The notes beneath the pieces are model-generated. The model ran no database searches. It was not told the DNA's origin and worked only from the letters and a program-made list of their open reading frames with translations. From the NCBI GenBank assembly GCA_011033025.1, contig WFMF01000183.1:186001-250000 (forward strand): a stretch of 64,000 bases of DNA, read 5' to 3'. The DNA comes from Beroe forskalii. Its lineage: Eukaryota > Ctenophora > Nuda > Beroida > Beroidae. A program made the translations under genes and the position numbers. The first letter of the stretch is position 1, and each line of letters begins with the position of its first letter. This document shows, piece by piece, positions 34,498 through 47,800 of the stretch.

Positions 34498-35882
34498 GAA
34501 ATGTAAAACGAATTTTCTATTCCTAACATTTGAATATTTGAATTGTGGAATCACAATTATAGGTATTTTTAAACTCAAACTATAATTTATCAACCCGTAT
34601 ATATTAACCGCAATCTAGTATTTGATAGTTCAATCGTAACAAATAATATTGTTTTCTTTTATATCAATGTAACACGTTTGCAACGTGCCTTCATAGGTCG
34701 AAAGTCACATGTCGAAAAGAAGGTAGAAAGGACAGACCGTAGAAAGGGCAAAAATTTTCTAATTGGCCCAGTTTGGGTGGTTTTGTCCACAAGTAATATA
34801 TTTTCCTCATCCCTCTTGAAGATGAGGAACCATGATATGCTATTCCTAGCTACGCAGAGTTTTTATTGAGCCCATTCAACCTACACTTTCTACCTACCCT
34901 TATGACCTGTTGCTTTCTACCTATGAGCATACATATCAGTAATGTTTAGGCTTTCTCTCGCATTCTATAAGTTCTTTATTAATCAGAGACTACATCAACT
35001 GTTGCAATAAATAGCCTGCACAACTCATCTGATACTTTTTGATTGCCCCATACGCCGATAAACTGATGACCGTCATAACTTAATCAAATTTTCACCCTCT
35101 AAACATTACAGATATATGGATCAGCAAGATTCATCAAGGGACGGCCAAACTGGAAATCCCACTGCTGCTATTATTCATGGTTAGTCTTTGAAATGTAAAA
35201 CGAATTTTCTATTCCTAGCATTTGAATATTTGAATTGTGGAATCACAATTATAGGTATTTTTAAACTCAAACTATAATTTATCAACCCGTATATATTAAC
35301 CGCAATCTAGTATTTGATAGTTCAATCGTAACAAATAATATTGTTTTCTTTTATATCAATGTAACACGTTTGCAACGTGCCTTCATAGGTCGAAAGCCAC
35401 ATGTCGAAAAGAAGGTAGAAAGGACAGACCGTAGAAAGGGCAAAAATTTTCTAATTGGCCCAGTTTGGGTGGTTTTGTCCACAAGTAATATATTTTCCTC
35501 ATCCCTCTTGAAGATGAGGAACCATGATATGCTATTCCTAGCTACGCAGAGTTTTTATTGAGCCCATTCAACCTACACTTTCTACCTACCCTTATGACCT
35601 GTTGCTTTCTACCTATGAGCATACCTACATATCTGTAATGTTTAGGCTTTCTCTCGCATTCTATAAGTTCTTTAATCAGAGACTACATCTTCAACTGTTG
35701 CAATAAATAGCCTTCACAACTCATCTGATACTTTTTGATTGCCCCTATACGCCGATAAACTGATGACCGTCATAACTAAATCAAATTTTCACCCTCTAAA
35801 CATTACAGATATGGATCAGCAAGATTCATCAAGGGACGGCCAAACTGGAAATCCCACTGCTGCTATTATTCATGGTTAGTCT
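34498..35882 (+). repeat. 692-bp tandem duplication containing the recombinase first exon
   Basis: 34498-35190 and 35190-35882 are near-identical direct repeats. Each holds about 610 bp of upstream sequence plus the exon beginning MDQQDSSRDG and its donor CATG|gttagt. Differences are a few substitutions and short indels. The duplication doubles the putative promoter and start exon of the downstream gene. A 63-codon open frame in each copy (34678-34869 and 35370-35561) differs at one residue and is not a convincing gene. Confidence 0.9.
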
Positions 35883-38800
35883 TTGAAATGTATCTATATG
35901 TGCAGAATTGGTGAAATTGCGTGCGTTGAGATATAGGTGTTAAGTTGCGTGCAGTTGATTTTTTGGTTCCGTCGCTCATAACTTTCGTTATGATTAAAGT
36001 TTTTGGTATAAGATTTATTACTATATGGCCTAAAACAACAAACATATCATTCAGATGGCGAGGATTTAATAAGTAGGGGATATTATTACAATCTCCTTGC
36101 TGAACTTAACGAATTTGATGGGCAGGAATGGGAATTAACAGAAGACGGTGAGTTTTTTATGTTTATAGTTATATTTCTACTGATTCATATAAACTTTCAG
36201 ATGGTTTGAACAGTGTGATCTATAATGTAAGCCATTAAGAAGTTTGAGTTTGGAGAATCTATATCAATGCCATTCTTATTGATATGAGTCTAATTTTTGA
36301 ATTGGCAGCATGTATATGAGGTGAATTTTCGTTTAATTACCGCCGGAGCAGAATTTTTATGAAGGCCTTAATAATTAATTGTCTTGTAATTAATATCCAA
36401 AGTCGAAAAAGGGTCGCCAAATGTGATTAAATCTTATTTTATCGGCACGTTGCTATATCGTTATGAGATTGCGCGCAGATCTTGCACGTGCAACATTTTG
36501 TGATTATTGTTATCATTGCGTTATCGTTTCAAATATGAAATGATTTGGTGCAGTTACTTCCTTTCCTATTGCTATTTCTCAGTTTTCTCATTGCTATTTA
36601 TCAGTTTTCTTCATTGCTATTTATCAGTTTTATTGTGCGTGTTAAATATGCAGCTCTCTTATCAGTAAACTGCAACTTGCTCGCACTCAGCTTAACCTTT
36701 CACCTGTGTACACGACTTTCAAGCTGCTGTAAAATCTGCTGTTTTGGAGGACGACAGGAAACGCTCTGTGATGGTGTTTGGACTTGGAGAGGGCCCGGAT
36801 GAAGCACTGCGGAGCAAAGTGGATGATTTGCTGAGAGTGAGTTGTGCGGCAGGAAAACCCTCGATAAGTGATTGGCGAAGTCAGGGAAGGAGGAGAGCGT
36901 CCAGTGAAAGTGCTACTCAACAGCAGTGAAGCAGCGGTTAGGGTGTTGTGGAATGCCAAGGTGCTGAGAGGGACGACAAGATTCAAGAAAGTGTACGTGT
37001 CTCCTGATAGGAGCCGTGAGGAGCGTGAACAGAGGAGGACTCTAATTGTCACACAGATCAAAGAGAAGATCAGCAGCGAGCCAGAGAAGTATCACTTCAT
37101 AACGAATGGGACCGTGTGCAGCCGAGAGAAGCAGCAGCCACCCTCGCCTCATTCAACTGCTTCTGCGCCACCGTCCATCTTGCGGGCGACAGCTCCAGCC
37201 CTCGCATCAACACCAGTTGTCTCACAGCATTTCCCCAGTTTCCCACGCTAGGAGGAACTAACTGATTATCATAATACGAGCTAGGCGCGCATCCAGGACG
37301 CTGAGTGTCCTTTTTGTGGTTTTACTTTGAGTGTTGTATTCCATGTGACTATATCAGTAGCAATGAGGCTACTTGTACTACGAACACATCCCTTGATTGG
37401 CATCTCACTGTGCTTGTGGCTTGTTTTTGATTTCTATGGATTTGATTTTATATTTTTCCTATTTCGGCACATTGCCAGCCCCACCGTGGGTTTCCAAACA
37501 AACAAACATTTCCTGGACACAACCGGTGTTATTAAAAAGTCCGAAGTAACTGACAATTGTGAAGGTAAAATAAAAATTAGCTACTCGGAAATTTTGATTA
37601 TTCATCTCTAGGAATATATGAATTTCATCATTTTTATTCAAAACTTTCCCATCAAAAAATATGAAACGCAATAGTGTGTCTTTCTCAAATTGAACTTGAA
37701 GGTCATGCTAGTTATTTCCTTTTTCCAGATTACCGCAGCTATACGGATTTGAAATACACCTTCATTGGAGTTACATAATTCCAATTTACTTTCTTAATCC
37801 TCCTGACACAGCACTCCATTTTAAATCGTCCAAGTCCCATTTTACAGATTTCTCAGTTTTAACGTGTCCCCACACAATAATAAATAACGACTTTCCAGGA
37901 TATAGAAAACGTGTACGTAGAGCGGCACCAGAGCCGGCCACTGTAGAGAGAGAAAACACTGTATCTATATCTTGTAGCTTGTCCGAGAAATCAGGTTAGA
38001 CGATTTGATTTTTGATAATGTGTATATCTTGGATTGAATTTTCTTCAAAAATTGTTTTGCTAAAAGGCACTGAGAAAAATGAGATTAGTAAAGTTCTAGG
38101 ATAGATTGTGAATTAGATTTATTATGTTAACCTGGAAGAAAGTGTTGCTGAATGCTGCGTAGATATCATTGAATTGTACTGTTTAGATGAACTATATGAT
38201 TAAACATTACATCTAAAACATTTTCAGTGTGCCCGTGCTGCAAAGCTGCAGTGAACGGGCAAGAGGAAAAACACGCAATCAGGTGCCACAAGTGGCCCAC
38301 GTGTGGGGGGAGGGGTACTCCGAAATGGAGTATCCTTATGCAAGAGTTCAAAGGGAAACCCTCCCCAAAGTTCTTTTGGTGTGTAATATGTGGGGGAATA
38401 CTTTTGACGAAGAACGTACGTATTTTATTCTTATGTTATCTTACTTATATAAAATCGCAAATCGTGTTTCTCCGTACGTCACGCCCCATGGCAACGCGCG
38501 CGCAATGGGGGAAATTGCACGTGCAGATTTATTGCGCGCGCGTTCATTTCTGTTAAATGTTTTGATTTCGGAGCTTCATAACTTTTGAACCGATTGGAAT
38601 TTTTTGATGCGGTAAAGAGAATTTAGTTGATTTGAATTGTGGGGTTTCAAATTTGCGAACGAGGTGCTGCGTAGCAGCGCCGAGTGAGCTGTGTATTTGC
38701 AGGCCCAACGGGCCTGCTAGTCTCCCTTATAATTTGGGACTTTGTGTTTTTTCTGTTGGTTTGTCGTCACGCGCTATGGCAACCAGGGAAAAATAGTAAA

Positions 38801-41800
38801 AGTGCACGTGCAATTGAATGCGCGCAGGATCACTCTGTTTGACGCTTTTTTGACTTTGGCTCATAACTTTCCTTCTTATTGGAATTTTTAGATGCGGTAA
38901 AAAGTATTTCTCAGCAAATGGTAAATTGTGGAATATTTAATGGCAATGGTGTAAATAGGGATACTCAGATAGGTGATAAATTATTGAAATCTCAACGGGC
39001 TTCCTAGTCTCTCTTATAATTTTTGACTTTGCACGTTTTTTTTTTCGTTGGTTTGTCGTCATGCGTCAAGGTAACCAGAAGCGCCCACGTGCAGAACTGG
39101 TGAAGATATAGTAAGTGCGCGCGTTGCTATTGGTTACGCGTGCCAAGATGTTAAATTGTGCGCAATACGTTCAATTAATTGATTTATTGCTGTTTCGGTT
39201 CCATCGGTCATAACTTTCGTTGTGATTGGAGTTTTTTGATGCGCGCCGGTAAAAAATGGTCGGTGGGAAATTGAAAATTATGAATTATTCAACATTCATT
39301 AAAGTTGTAAAATTCCTCATTTTGACTACGTCCAATGAAAGTACGTCCAAATAACGGGCTTTCTAGTCTATTATATAATTTGGCAAAAAGTTTGTGATTT
39401 GTCGTCACGTTTTTCACGGATTTGTAGACACATTTCGGGACGCGCGCATGTTACGAGGTGCAGGTTACCCTGGTGACACGTGCACGGGAAAATGCGCGCA
39501 ATAGGCATTTCTGTGTGGTGTTTTTTGAATACGTTGCTCTGCGTATAGCTTTTGAACGGTTTGCAATTTTTTGATGCGGTAAAAAATAATGAGTAAATTT
39601 AGATTGCATGAGTTGAAATTTGCGAACGAGGTAGCATGGCAAATGATTTGAATGTATGCCCAATTAAAACCCGTTCAATTCACGGGCTTCCTAGTAGATT
39701 ATAATATATAATAACCTGGTTATTTAATTCATTCTTTCCTTCCAAATCAACCTTTTGTTTAATATGTACAAAAAGTCATTGGAAGGGTTGGTAATAATAC
39801 GAAAATCTAGTTATGATCAACAAATTCAAAACAAATTCAAACCACGCTCATTCAAAATCCCGCACGTGCACTGGTTGCCATGACGAGTGACGTACAAACG
39901 AAAAAAAAACAAAACCAGGAAAGCCAAAATATGACAGAATTAAAAGCCCGTTGATTCATTAACCTGGAGTGCTAAACTTCGTGGCTCATGCCAGTACCTA
40001 ATTTGTAATTTAGAAACATGCAATACACCGAAAAATTCCAATTCGATCAAAATTCATATTATGCAGAGCAACATTATGGGAAAGCATCAATCAGAATCGC
40101 CAATTGCGCTTATCAATCAGTCGCACTGCAACAGTCGTTTTCCAGTACGCCCCAAAGGTGTCTGCAAAGCTACGAAAGACACAGAATTAGAAAACACCTT
40201 TTTGCGAAATTATAAGTAAGACTAGAAAGCCCGTTAACACGACGAGACTTTAATTGGATAATGTTCATTTTTAAACCTTGTAATTGTAAAACCTTGTAGA
40301 CCCATTTAATTCAATATATTTTGAAACCGTTTGGAACGTAATTGGTTCTAACATTTGCATGGGATTTTGGCAGACTGATAAAAGAGCACTTATATACAAT
40401 TTTCTTACGGTAGGTATATTATCGTATTTTGCGTTATAATTTATTGTAACCATCAATTTCAGCGGAGGAAACATCTAGAGAAGGCCCATCCCGATGTTTT
40501 AACATCGTTTGAGGGTTCAATGGAGAATGGGAAAAAGAAACGGATCCCATTATTAGGGATATGGGATGACCTGGCCACAAAGGTACTCATTTCAATGATC
40601 CATTATTATAAATCATTAAGCAAGCTCTCGCGGTCACGAAAATAGTCGTCCAATGGTGGGCAGCGGCGACCGAAGCAGTACATGCAAGCATCAATTCAGC
40701 TTGAACAAAATATTTATTGTACAACCACCATCACACAAAAACGACGCGGACCGAGGAAAATCATAATATTATTATTTTTTCATTTATTTTCGAAAAGAGA
40801 AACCCAAAACAAGAACTGCGCTCGTATTTGCCTGTTGCGAGTACTAACCTTATCGGACAAAATTATCACAGACATAATCCGGTGCTGATAAAGGGCAGAA
40901 CAAAACGCTCAGATGATAATTCACTTTATTTTTACTTATTGTCTAGTACTGTACATTGTTACAAGTACCTACCTTTGTGAGAAGAACAACAAAAAATTCA
41001 TTTTTACAATAAAGAAACGTACAAATTTAGATCTGTATTCTGTAGAAATTAAGATCTGTTCAAAATAAGGAATATTTTTCGGAAGTTCCTTATTTAGTAC
41101 ACTTCTTAATTAGCACACTTCTTAATTTCTGCAACTAACTTTCTGATATTTGATGCCACATTGTATAAACACTCGGGCTACGCCCTCGTGCTTATACATG
41201 ATGAACACTTCGGGCACCACCCTCAGGTTTATCAGTTGTTGCATCAAATATCAGAAGGCTTGTAACGTACATTATATTTTTAACTCTTAAAGTAGAGAAA
41301 TTTTCCTGCTGATAGACAAAAACAACGTTAGTATTTCACTTTCAGGCAGCAAGGAAGAACACATTCTTCTGTGAATCTGAATTCAGAGTTATACTAGAAG
41401 AAAAGTTTCTGAAGGTAACATAAATGTGAAAACGTTTGTTACATAATTCAGCCTTTTACTGTTTATATGGTGATAATTTTTAATATGCTAGAAATAAATT
41501 ATGAACATATTTGGTGTGCAATTTTCATTATAAAATTGTTACCTACTTATTTGGTGTGCAATCAATTTCATTATAAAATGTTTAGGTATGTACTTATTTG
41601 GCGTGCAATTATTTTAATAATAGCACTGTTCATATATTCTATAATACAGTATTAGGTTTTTAGGATTCTGGATAACAATAAGATTATGACTATTATTTTA
41701 TTGGTCAAATATTCAGATACCTTGTTGAGCAAGTTTTAGGAACCTCAAAAAATTTGAAATACCAAAGATGAAAAATCGAAGATAAAATTCAATTTGAGGA

Positions 41801-44800
41801 GGATAAGGGTGATGATTTTCAACTTATATGAACCTATGTGTGATTGATGATTATCACACCTTTCCTTCAATAATTTTGCACTATAATTTTTTGACAAACT
41901 TTTATTCAAGTATTAATTCCCTGCAGGACGAGAGTGCAGTCCAACAAGATGTGAGTGCCAGTGAAAGTAGCGGCGCTAGTGCTCCTGTAACGCCGTGCAG
42001 TTCAACCCCAACTTCGGGAAGAGCTTCTCCTGAAACGGGGACAGCTGGGGAAGAACAATCTGGGCCACCCAGCCCAGAGCCAAGTACTGATCAGGACAAC
42101 ATTCAAGAACGGACGCCGACACGAGCGTCACGAATGGTTCGTCAGTTTGTTTCATAGTTAAATTGCACCACTATTATTGCAACAATGTGACGCTAAAGTG
42201 ACGCGTGGTGCACATGGTTTATTAATTAAGCGAGTAACTGTGCGATATAATTTCAAAACGTGTTTGTTGTCAGTTATTTTATCCAATCCGCTATGGCAAT
42301 TATGCTGTAAATTAGCAAGTATTTGTGCGATGTACTTCGCATGACCCCATTGTAGAATTCTTATGTAACCGCTTTTTATCATACAATTACATCTTACAAT
42401 TACATCTGAACTTATCCTATTTACAGGAACTAGATGTTGTTACACCGGGATTCCGTGACATGAAGGAAGGACTCGATCCTGATCTCATACGAGTGATACT
42501 GGACTTCACCAATAAGGTATTAAATGGTAACATACAAATAACAATATTAAAACTGTAAATTAAGTTCTCGTATCAGGTCGTTACATAATGCTGTACTTCC
42601 ACATACTTAAAACGGTTATTGTCCAATTTATCCCCATTAAGATACTATACATGCTATCGATAGCTATTTGCCCCCCCCCCCCTATTTAATTTGTCGAATG
42701 AAAAATTAATACCAGTAACAGTAGGGGAAAACCGAGTTGTTAAAACCGCATGTTTCGGCTAGACTTTGAATCGTGGCTGAAAACTTTTATGAAGTTAAAA
42801 ATCTTGTATTCTTGTCCCTGGCCAATTGAAGCCTCTGCACTGGATAGATCTTTCGGGCTGCCGGCTGCGCCCTCGGGAACTACGCCAAAACCGACCCGAT
42901 AGGTGCGTGTCTTTGTATTTTGAAGAAATTAAACAAAGATGACCCAAGATGAATACTTTGAAAAATTCCAAGAGTGCCGCAGAACGAGGGGCGTCAGTGC
43001 AGAAGGCCTTGAATGGTATTGGGATCCCTGACAAAGACTTGGGCCCAATTGGACTTGATCCAGCGCCTACGATTTTTCAATCAAATGATATCCAAATTCC
43101 AATATAATACATCCAATAAGTTATCACACCTTGAAACTTATAATTAAAGCCAAATAGCGGCGCGGGGGTTAAGGTCACATGTTTGTAGGAAACATTTTTT
43201 ACGAAAAGGCATTGGAAGGGTTAAAAATGTACAAGTATTGAAGGATACTACTTTTATCCATACTGTTAAATAGAAATGGGGGAAGATCGTCATTAAAGAG
43301 GGAAATAAGTCGTACGGGGGAAATATATGGTATTCATCAATCAACTGTTCCTTTATAAAGTCACTCGTTAGATTAAAATTATTCGGGTTCGATCCCTAAA
43401 TTAATTTTATTTTGCATTAATTCACCACACCTTGTTGTGAATGAATATAAATTGATATTGCAGGATTTCCACGATATTCAACATCAAATTTTTATTCGGC
43501 TATTATCTACCCTATCTACTAACACTATTAAAGTATAGGCTATTTGAGTGATTGATAATGAAGTTTTCTTGGTAATGGCCAATGCACCTGAATTTTCAAT
43601 CTTACATCCATCCTTGTCCCTTGAATCATGCCGCAACTGCAAGCAAAGAAAATACGGAATAATCCAAACTTTCAATGGTTTATGATAATCAGACAACATC
43701 CGACATCAAAAAATAAACCGTAATACAGACAGCGTGAAACTGAAGCGAATGAAACGAAGTGACGCCACTGAGAACTACGAACGCTGCGTGCTCGAGTTGC
43801 CACGTACCATGCAGCTGTTACGATCACGCGCCATATTATTAATACCCATCTTAAATTTTATTATCACAATTATATGCATGTCTCTCGTGGTTTAAAAGCG
43901 TCTTTTGCGACACGACAGATACCTATATTATCCATATACATCATCACGAATTTTCTACCTTAGGGAGCATCAGGTAACGCGAGGAACACGATAGAAAGGA
44001 AAGAGAGGGACTTACGGTATACCATACCCAACATCGTCCATTTCATGGGCTATCCAGATGAAGAGTAAGTTTAATAAAGTGTGTGTTTTGCAACTCCTTC
44101 GGTGCACTTACGCAACTGTGTACTTAAAACCTCTGTAGTCTGTACGCATTGATGAGTGAGCACAATACATTTCGAATACATAAATGTGAACTGTCGGTGC
44201 ATAATTAGGTTTTGCTCGGCTCAATTGAGCACTAATAGCTGAATAAAACGTAATTTTGGAAAGAGCACTTAGAAATGAAAAAAAAGAACCAAAAAACACA
44301 TTCATAAAACTTTTTTGAATATGAAATTAAAGCTGAAAAATCAAACACGGCTTAAGCTTCAATCAATACTCAAAATTTTAGTTTGATTGAAATTTTAGTT
44401 TAATAGGAACATTCAAAATTCCAATTTCTATTTTAAATATACTATTGAATATTAGTTGAAGTTTAAGACGTATTTACTATTTGAGTTATATTATGTTATA
44501 ATACATTAATCTGATTCAAGCAAGTTTCATGAATGTGTTTCATTTTTGATAGTTTCTTTTTTCGTGGTAATAATAATCTATGGAACGAGTGGTTCAAACC
44601 TCTGCTATTATCACGGTAATATTACATCTTTTGTCGTATCCGTAATTACTGTAGTTACAAGTATCTGAGTAATCTTTCTGATTTCAGATGGCGGGATGTA
44701 CTACTGATCCCAGCTATTTCATACAAGATCTACCAAGTTCTTAATAAGATGCCTGCTACTGGTACTAAAGGTAACTTTACAAATTATATTACTGAAAGGG

Positions 44801-47800
44801 GCAGAGGCACCGAAAATTGGTTTGAATGGTACATTGATCATTAGAATGTTATATCTGAAAAATTAATCCTCGATTTTATCGGAGAATTTTTAGGACTTTT
44901 AAATTCATTTTCCTATCTCATGGCAATTCTCAAAGATAATTTTTCTCATGTAATCTTTAAACTGAGATTCGTGAGGTTCGGCCAATAATGTTAATTATGA
45001 TTAATTAAAGTACAATAATGTCATGATTCTTCAGCCAAAAAGGGGACTAAACTGTCCAGCAAAACGAAGCAGAACTACATCGGAACTCTTTTAGAATTCT
45101 TGATGTACCTGACCAAATATGAAGTACAGTGGTACTCAGGTATTTATATCTCATAATTGGGTGAATCAATAACGATATTCGGTTAAATAATGGATATAAT
45201 ATAATACTGCCTGGACCCTCGTCCATCGTCGTCAATTTTACAGAGCGTTCTTGCATTTCCCACTACACCGATTTATTTGAATGATTTAGTAATTTTCAGT
45301 CAACAACTTCATTTTCCCACATATATATTGCAGCTAAGCTTTGCAAGATTGTTAATTAACGTGTTGTTAAAATTTCAGAAGATGAAAAGAGGGAAATTGC
45401 CAACATTCAAAGAGCGATGGCATGTAGTGTTGAAAGAAAAAGATGGGCTAAGCAACAGAAGGTAAGTAATTTATGTAAAAATAATTTAAATTCTACTTAA
45501 TGATATATTTGCCTAGCTTTATAAAATCTAAGATATTTTTGCATAGAATTAGAAATGAATTTTTCAACAGTGAAAAAAGGAGCAATATGATTTAAACAAT
45601 TTTTTCTCGGCTTCTTTATTGCTTACCGATAACAGTACACTAAAACCTTTGTTTACCATGCCTCCATTTACCGTGCCCCTCTTTCTCTATTTATACCGGG
45701 GCTTTATCTACCAAAAATACCAGTTCTGTAATCTATGTGCAATCAGTGATTCTTTTTACAATGCACCTCCTATCTCCATTTACCGTGACAATTTCCTTTC
45801 CCCGGAAAAAAGAGGTTTTACTGAAAATGCGGTACATAATATCATGTTACATATTATACACCAAACTATTGAGGTGTGGGTTGGGAAATATTCGTCGAGG
45901 CTAAGCCGATTAGAATATTGAAAATCAAGACCAAAATATAATTATAGGATGATGAAAAATTATCAAAATACAGTAGACATTCGATTTACCGTGCTTCTTG
46001 GGGAGAAACGAAAATAGCACGGTAATGATTTGAGCAAAAAGTTTGAAGAATGGATTTCCAACTTCTCAGCAGTTTTCCTTTTGATTTAATATATTAGTAG
46101 TGCTCGTTCACAAATTGAAATTCAATGAGGAGTTATTATTCATTGCACTGTAGTGGATTGGGTCCTTTTTCATTTTGAAGGTCTTAGTTCTCTTCCAACA
46201 TCTGCGACAGGAATTGTATGTTTCATAATATATAATTGAAGAAGTGTATTTCATAATATGAAATACAGAATATCAAGATTTCGCTGCAACGGGCAGCTCT
46301 TCATTTATCCCTGAGCGAACCGTACGGCTGCATACATACAGCATAGATGAGAGAAAATTTCCCAATATATAGACAGGGCCGGGATTCGGAAATTGAACCG
46401 CAGCAATCTGTCGATTTTATTAAATATAACGCCTCAACAACTGCGATACTCCCATCACCCATGACCCATCCACCCGAGAGTATTAATAGGATGATGGTGG
46501 TTGCATTTACGCCTTGATTTTGAATTTGCAACATTGAAGCTCCACAAATGTTGACCTTTTCGTGCTTGCAGGTTGAAAGGATGCAGGGTAAAGTTACCCA
46601 CTCAGAGAACCTCGTGCCACTGGAGTATATTGCAAGAACATTGTACCAAGTGGATTGGGAAGAAATGTCACTAAGTATGTCAAATTATATCATTTAAATA
46701 AGTAACTACATCGCAGAAGCACATTCAGTTTAGATCATTGAAGCTTAAATACTGTGATTAATAAAATATGATAAACCATATATATCTTATTGCACTAATA
46801 ATGACCAATATTTCATTATCTAAATTGAATATTGAATTAATTATTTAAGTATTAAGCTGGCCATTAACATTTCTGAACCATTTTAAGGCCTGTTTCACGA
46901 GGTATTTAGGTTAAAGGTATTTAGTATTGTTACTTTATAATTTATTGTGATGTATAAGTATTGTACAGTATATATAACGGTTTTATCGAGTTTTAACCAC
47001 TTTGCGCCGCGTGTTCATGTTATTATTTTAACACTGTATATAATATGCCAAGTTATAAAAGATCATTTTTTCATTTGATTTATAAGATGAATTCGCCTGC
47101 CAATTAAATTAATCAGCCTTACCTACTGTTCTTCAGCCCAGTCATTAAAATTAAGTTAGGTCTGTTTATCAAAATCCTTCTGATCATAAAGGTCGTATCG
47201 AGACCCAATGGCATCATTTGAGTGACATTTATTTTTCAGAGACATCCTGGAATTCAAAAGAATTCAAATGTGATAGGGACGTGCTGTTCACCGCCCTGCT
47301 GGCATGCTCAGTAGCAAGACCAGGGTAGGTGATTTTACAAAAAACACACGCTTTTATTCAGGGTATATTAGTAAATCTATATTAAGATATTATCCGATAT
47401 TATAAAAACTCTAGGAAGCCTGTTAATTGGGCCCGACTTTAATTCATAATGGGAGCATGTATTATTGTTTGGGTATGAAGTAAAATCGGCGGCTCCTTGC
47501 CACCTCATTCAAAAGTTTCAATTTCAACCAATGCAATTTGAATTCAATATTTTACCGCATCAAAAATTTCCAACTCATTCTAAAGTTATAAGCATAGCAA
47601 CGTAACCGAAAAGCACCACACAGAAATGCCTATCGCGCGCAATTCCACGTGCACGTGTCACTATGGCAACCTGTATTAATATTCCCCTAACGCATGTTCC
47701 GAGCTATTTCCGCCGTTACGGCAAAAAACAAAAAATATTTAAAGAATGCCAAATTATATTAATGACAAGAAAGCCCTCTTATTGGGCGGGTTATTATTGG

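Larger units (their letters stand above)
38228..40582 (+). other. Zinc-finger exons of the recombinase gene
   Basis: Two exons encode the finger region. The first has VCPCCKAAVNGQEEKHAIRC (C-x2-C-x10-H-x3-C). Across the intron at 38415/40463, FWCVICGGILLTKN joins RRKHLEKAHPDV, making a C-x2-C-x11-H-x4-H finger split by an intron. These suit DNA binding ahead of the recombinase domain. A Helitron-like cluster fills the intron that splits the second finger. Confidence 0.75.

Noticed and set aside
34678..34869. 63-codon ORF duplicated at 35370-35561
   Set aside because: Conservation between copies is explained by the recent 692-bp duplication. No family, and it lies in the 5' flank of the start exon.
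36201..36226. 26-bp micro-exon of the recombinase gene
   Set aside because: It has good splice signals and an in-frame start but ends in phase 0, which does not fit the next supported exon (37899, phase 1).
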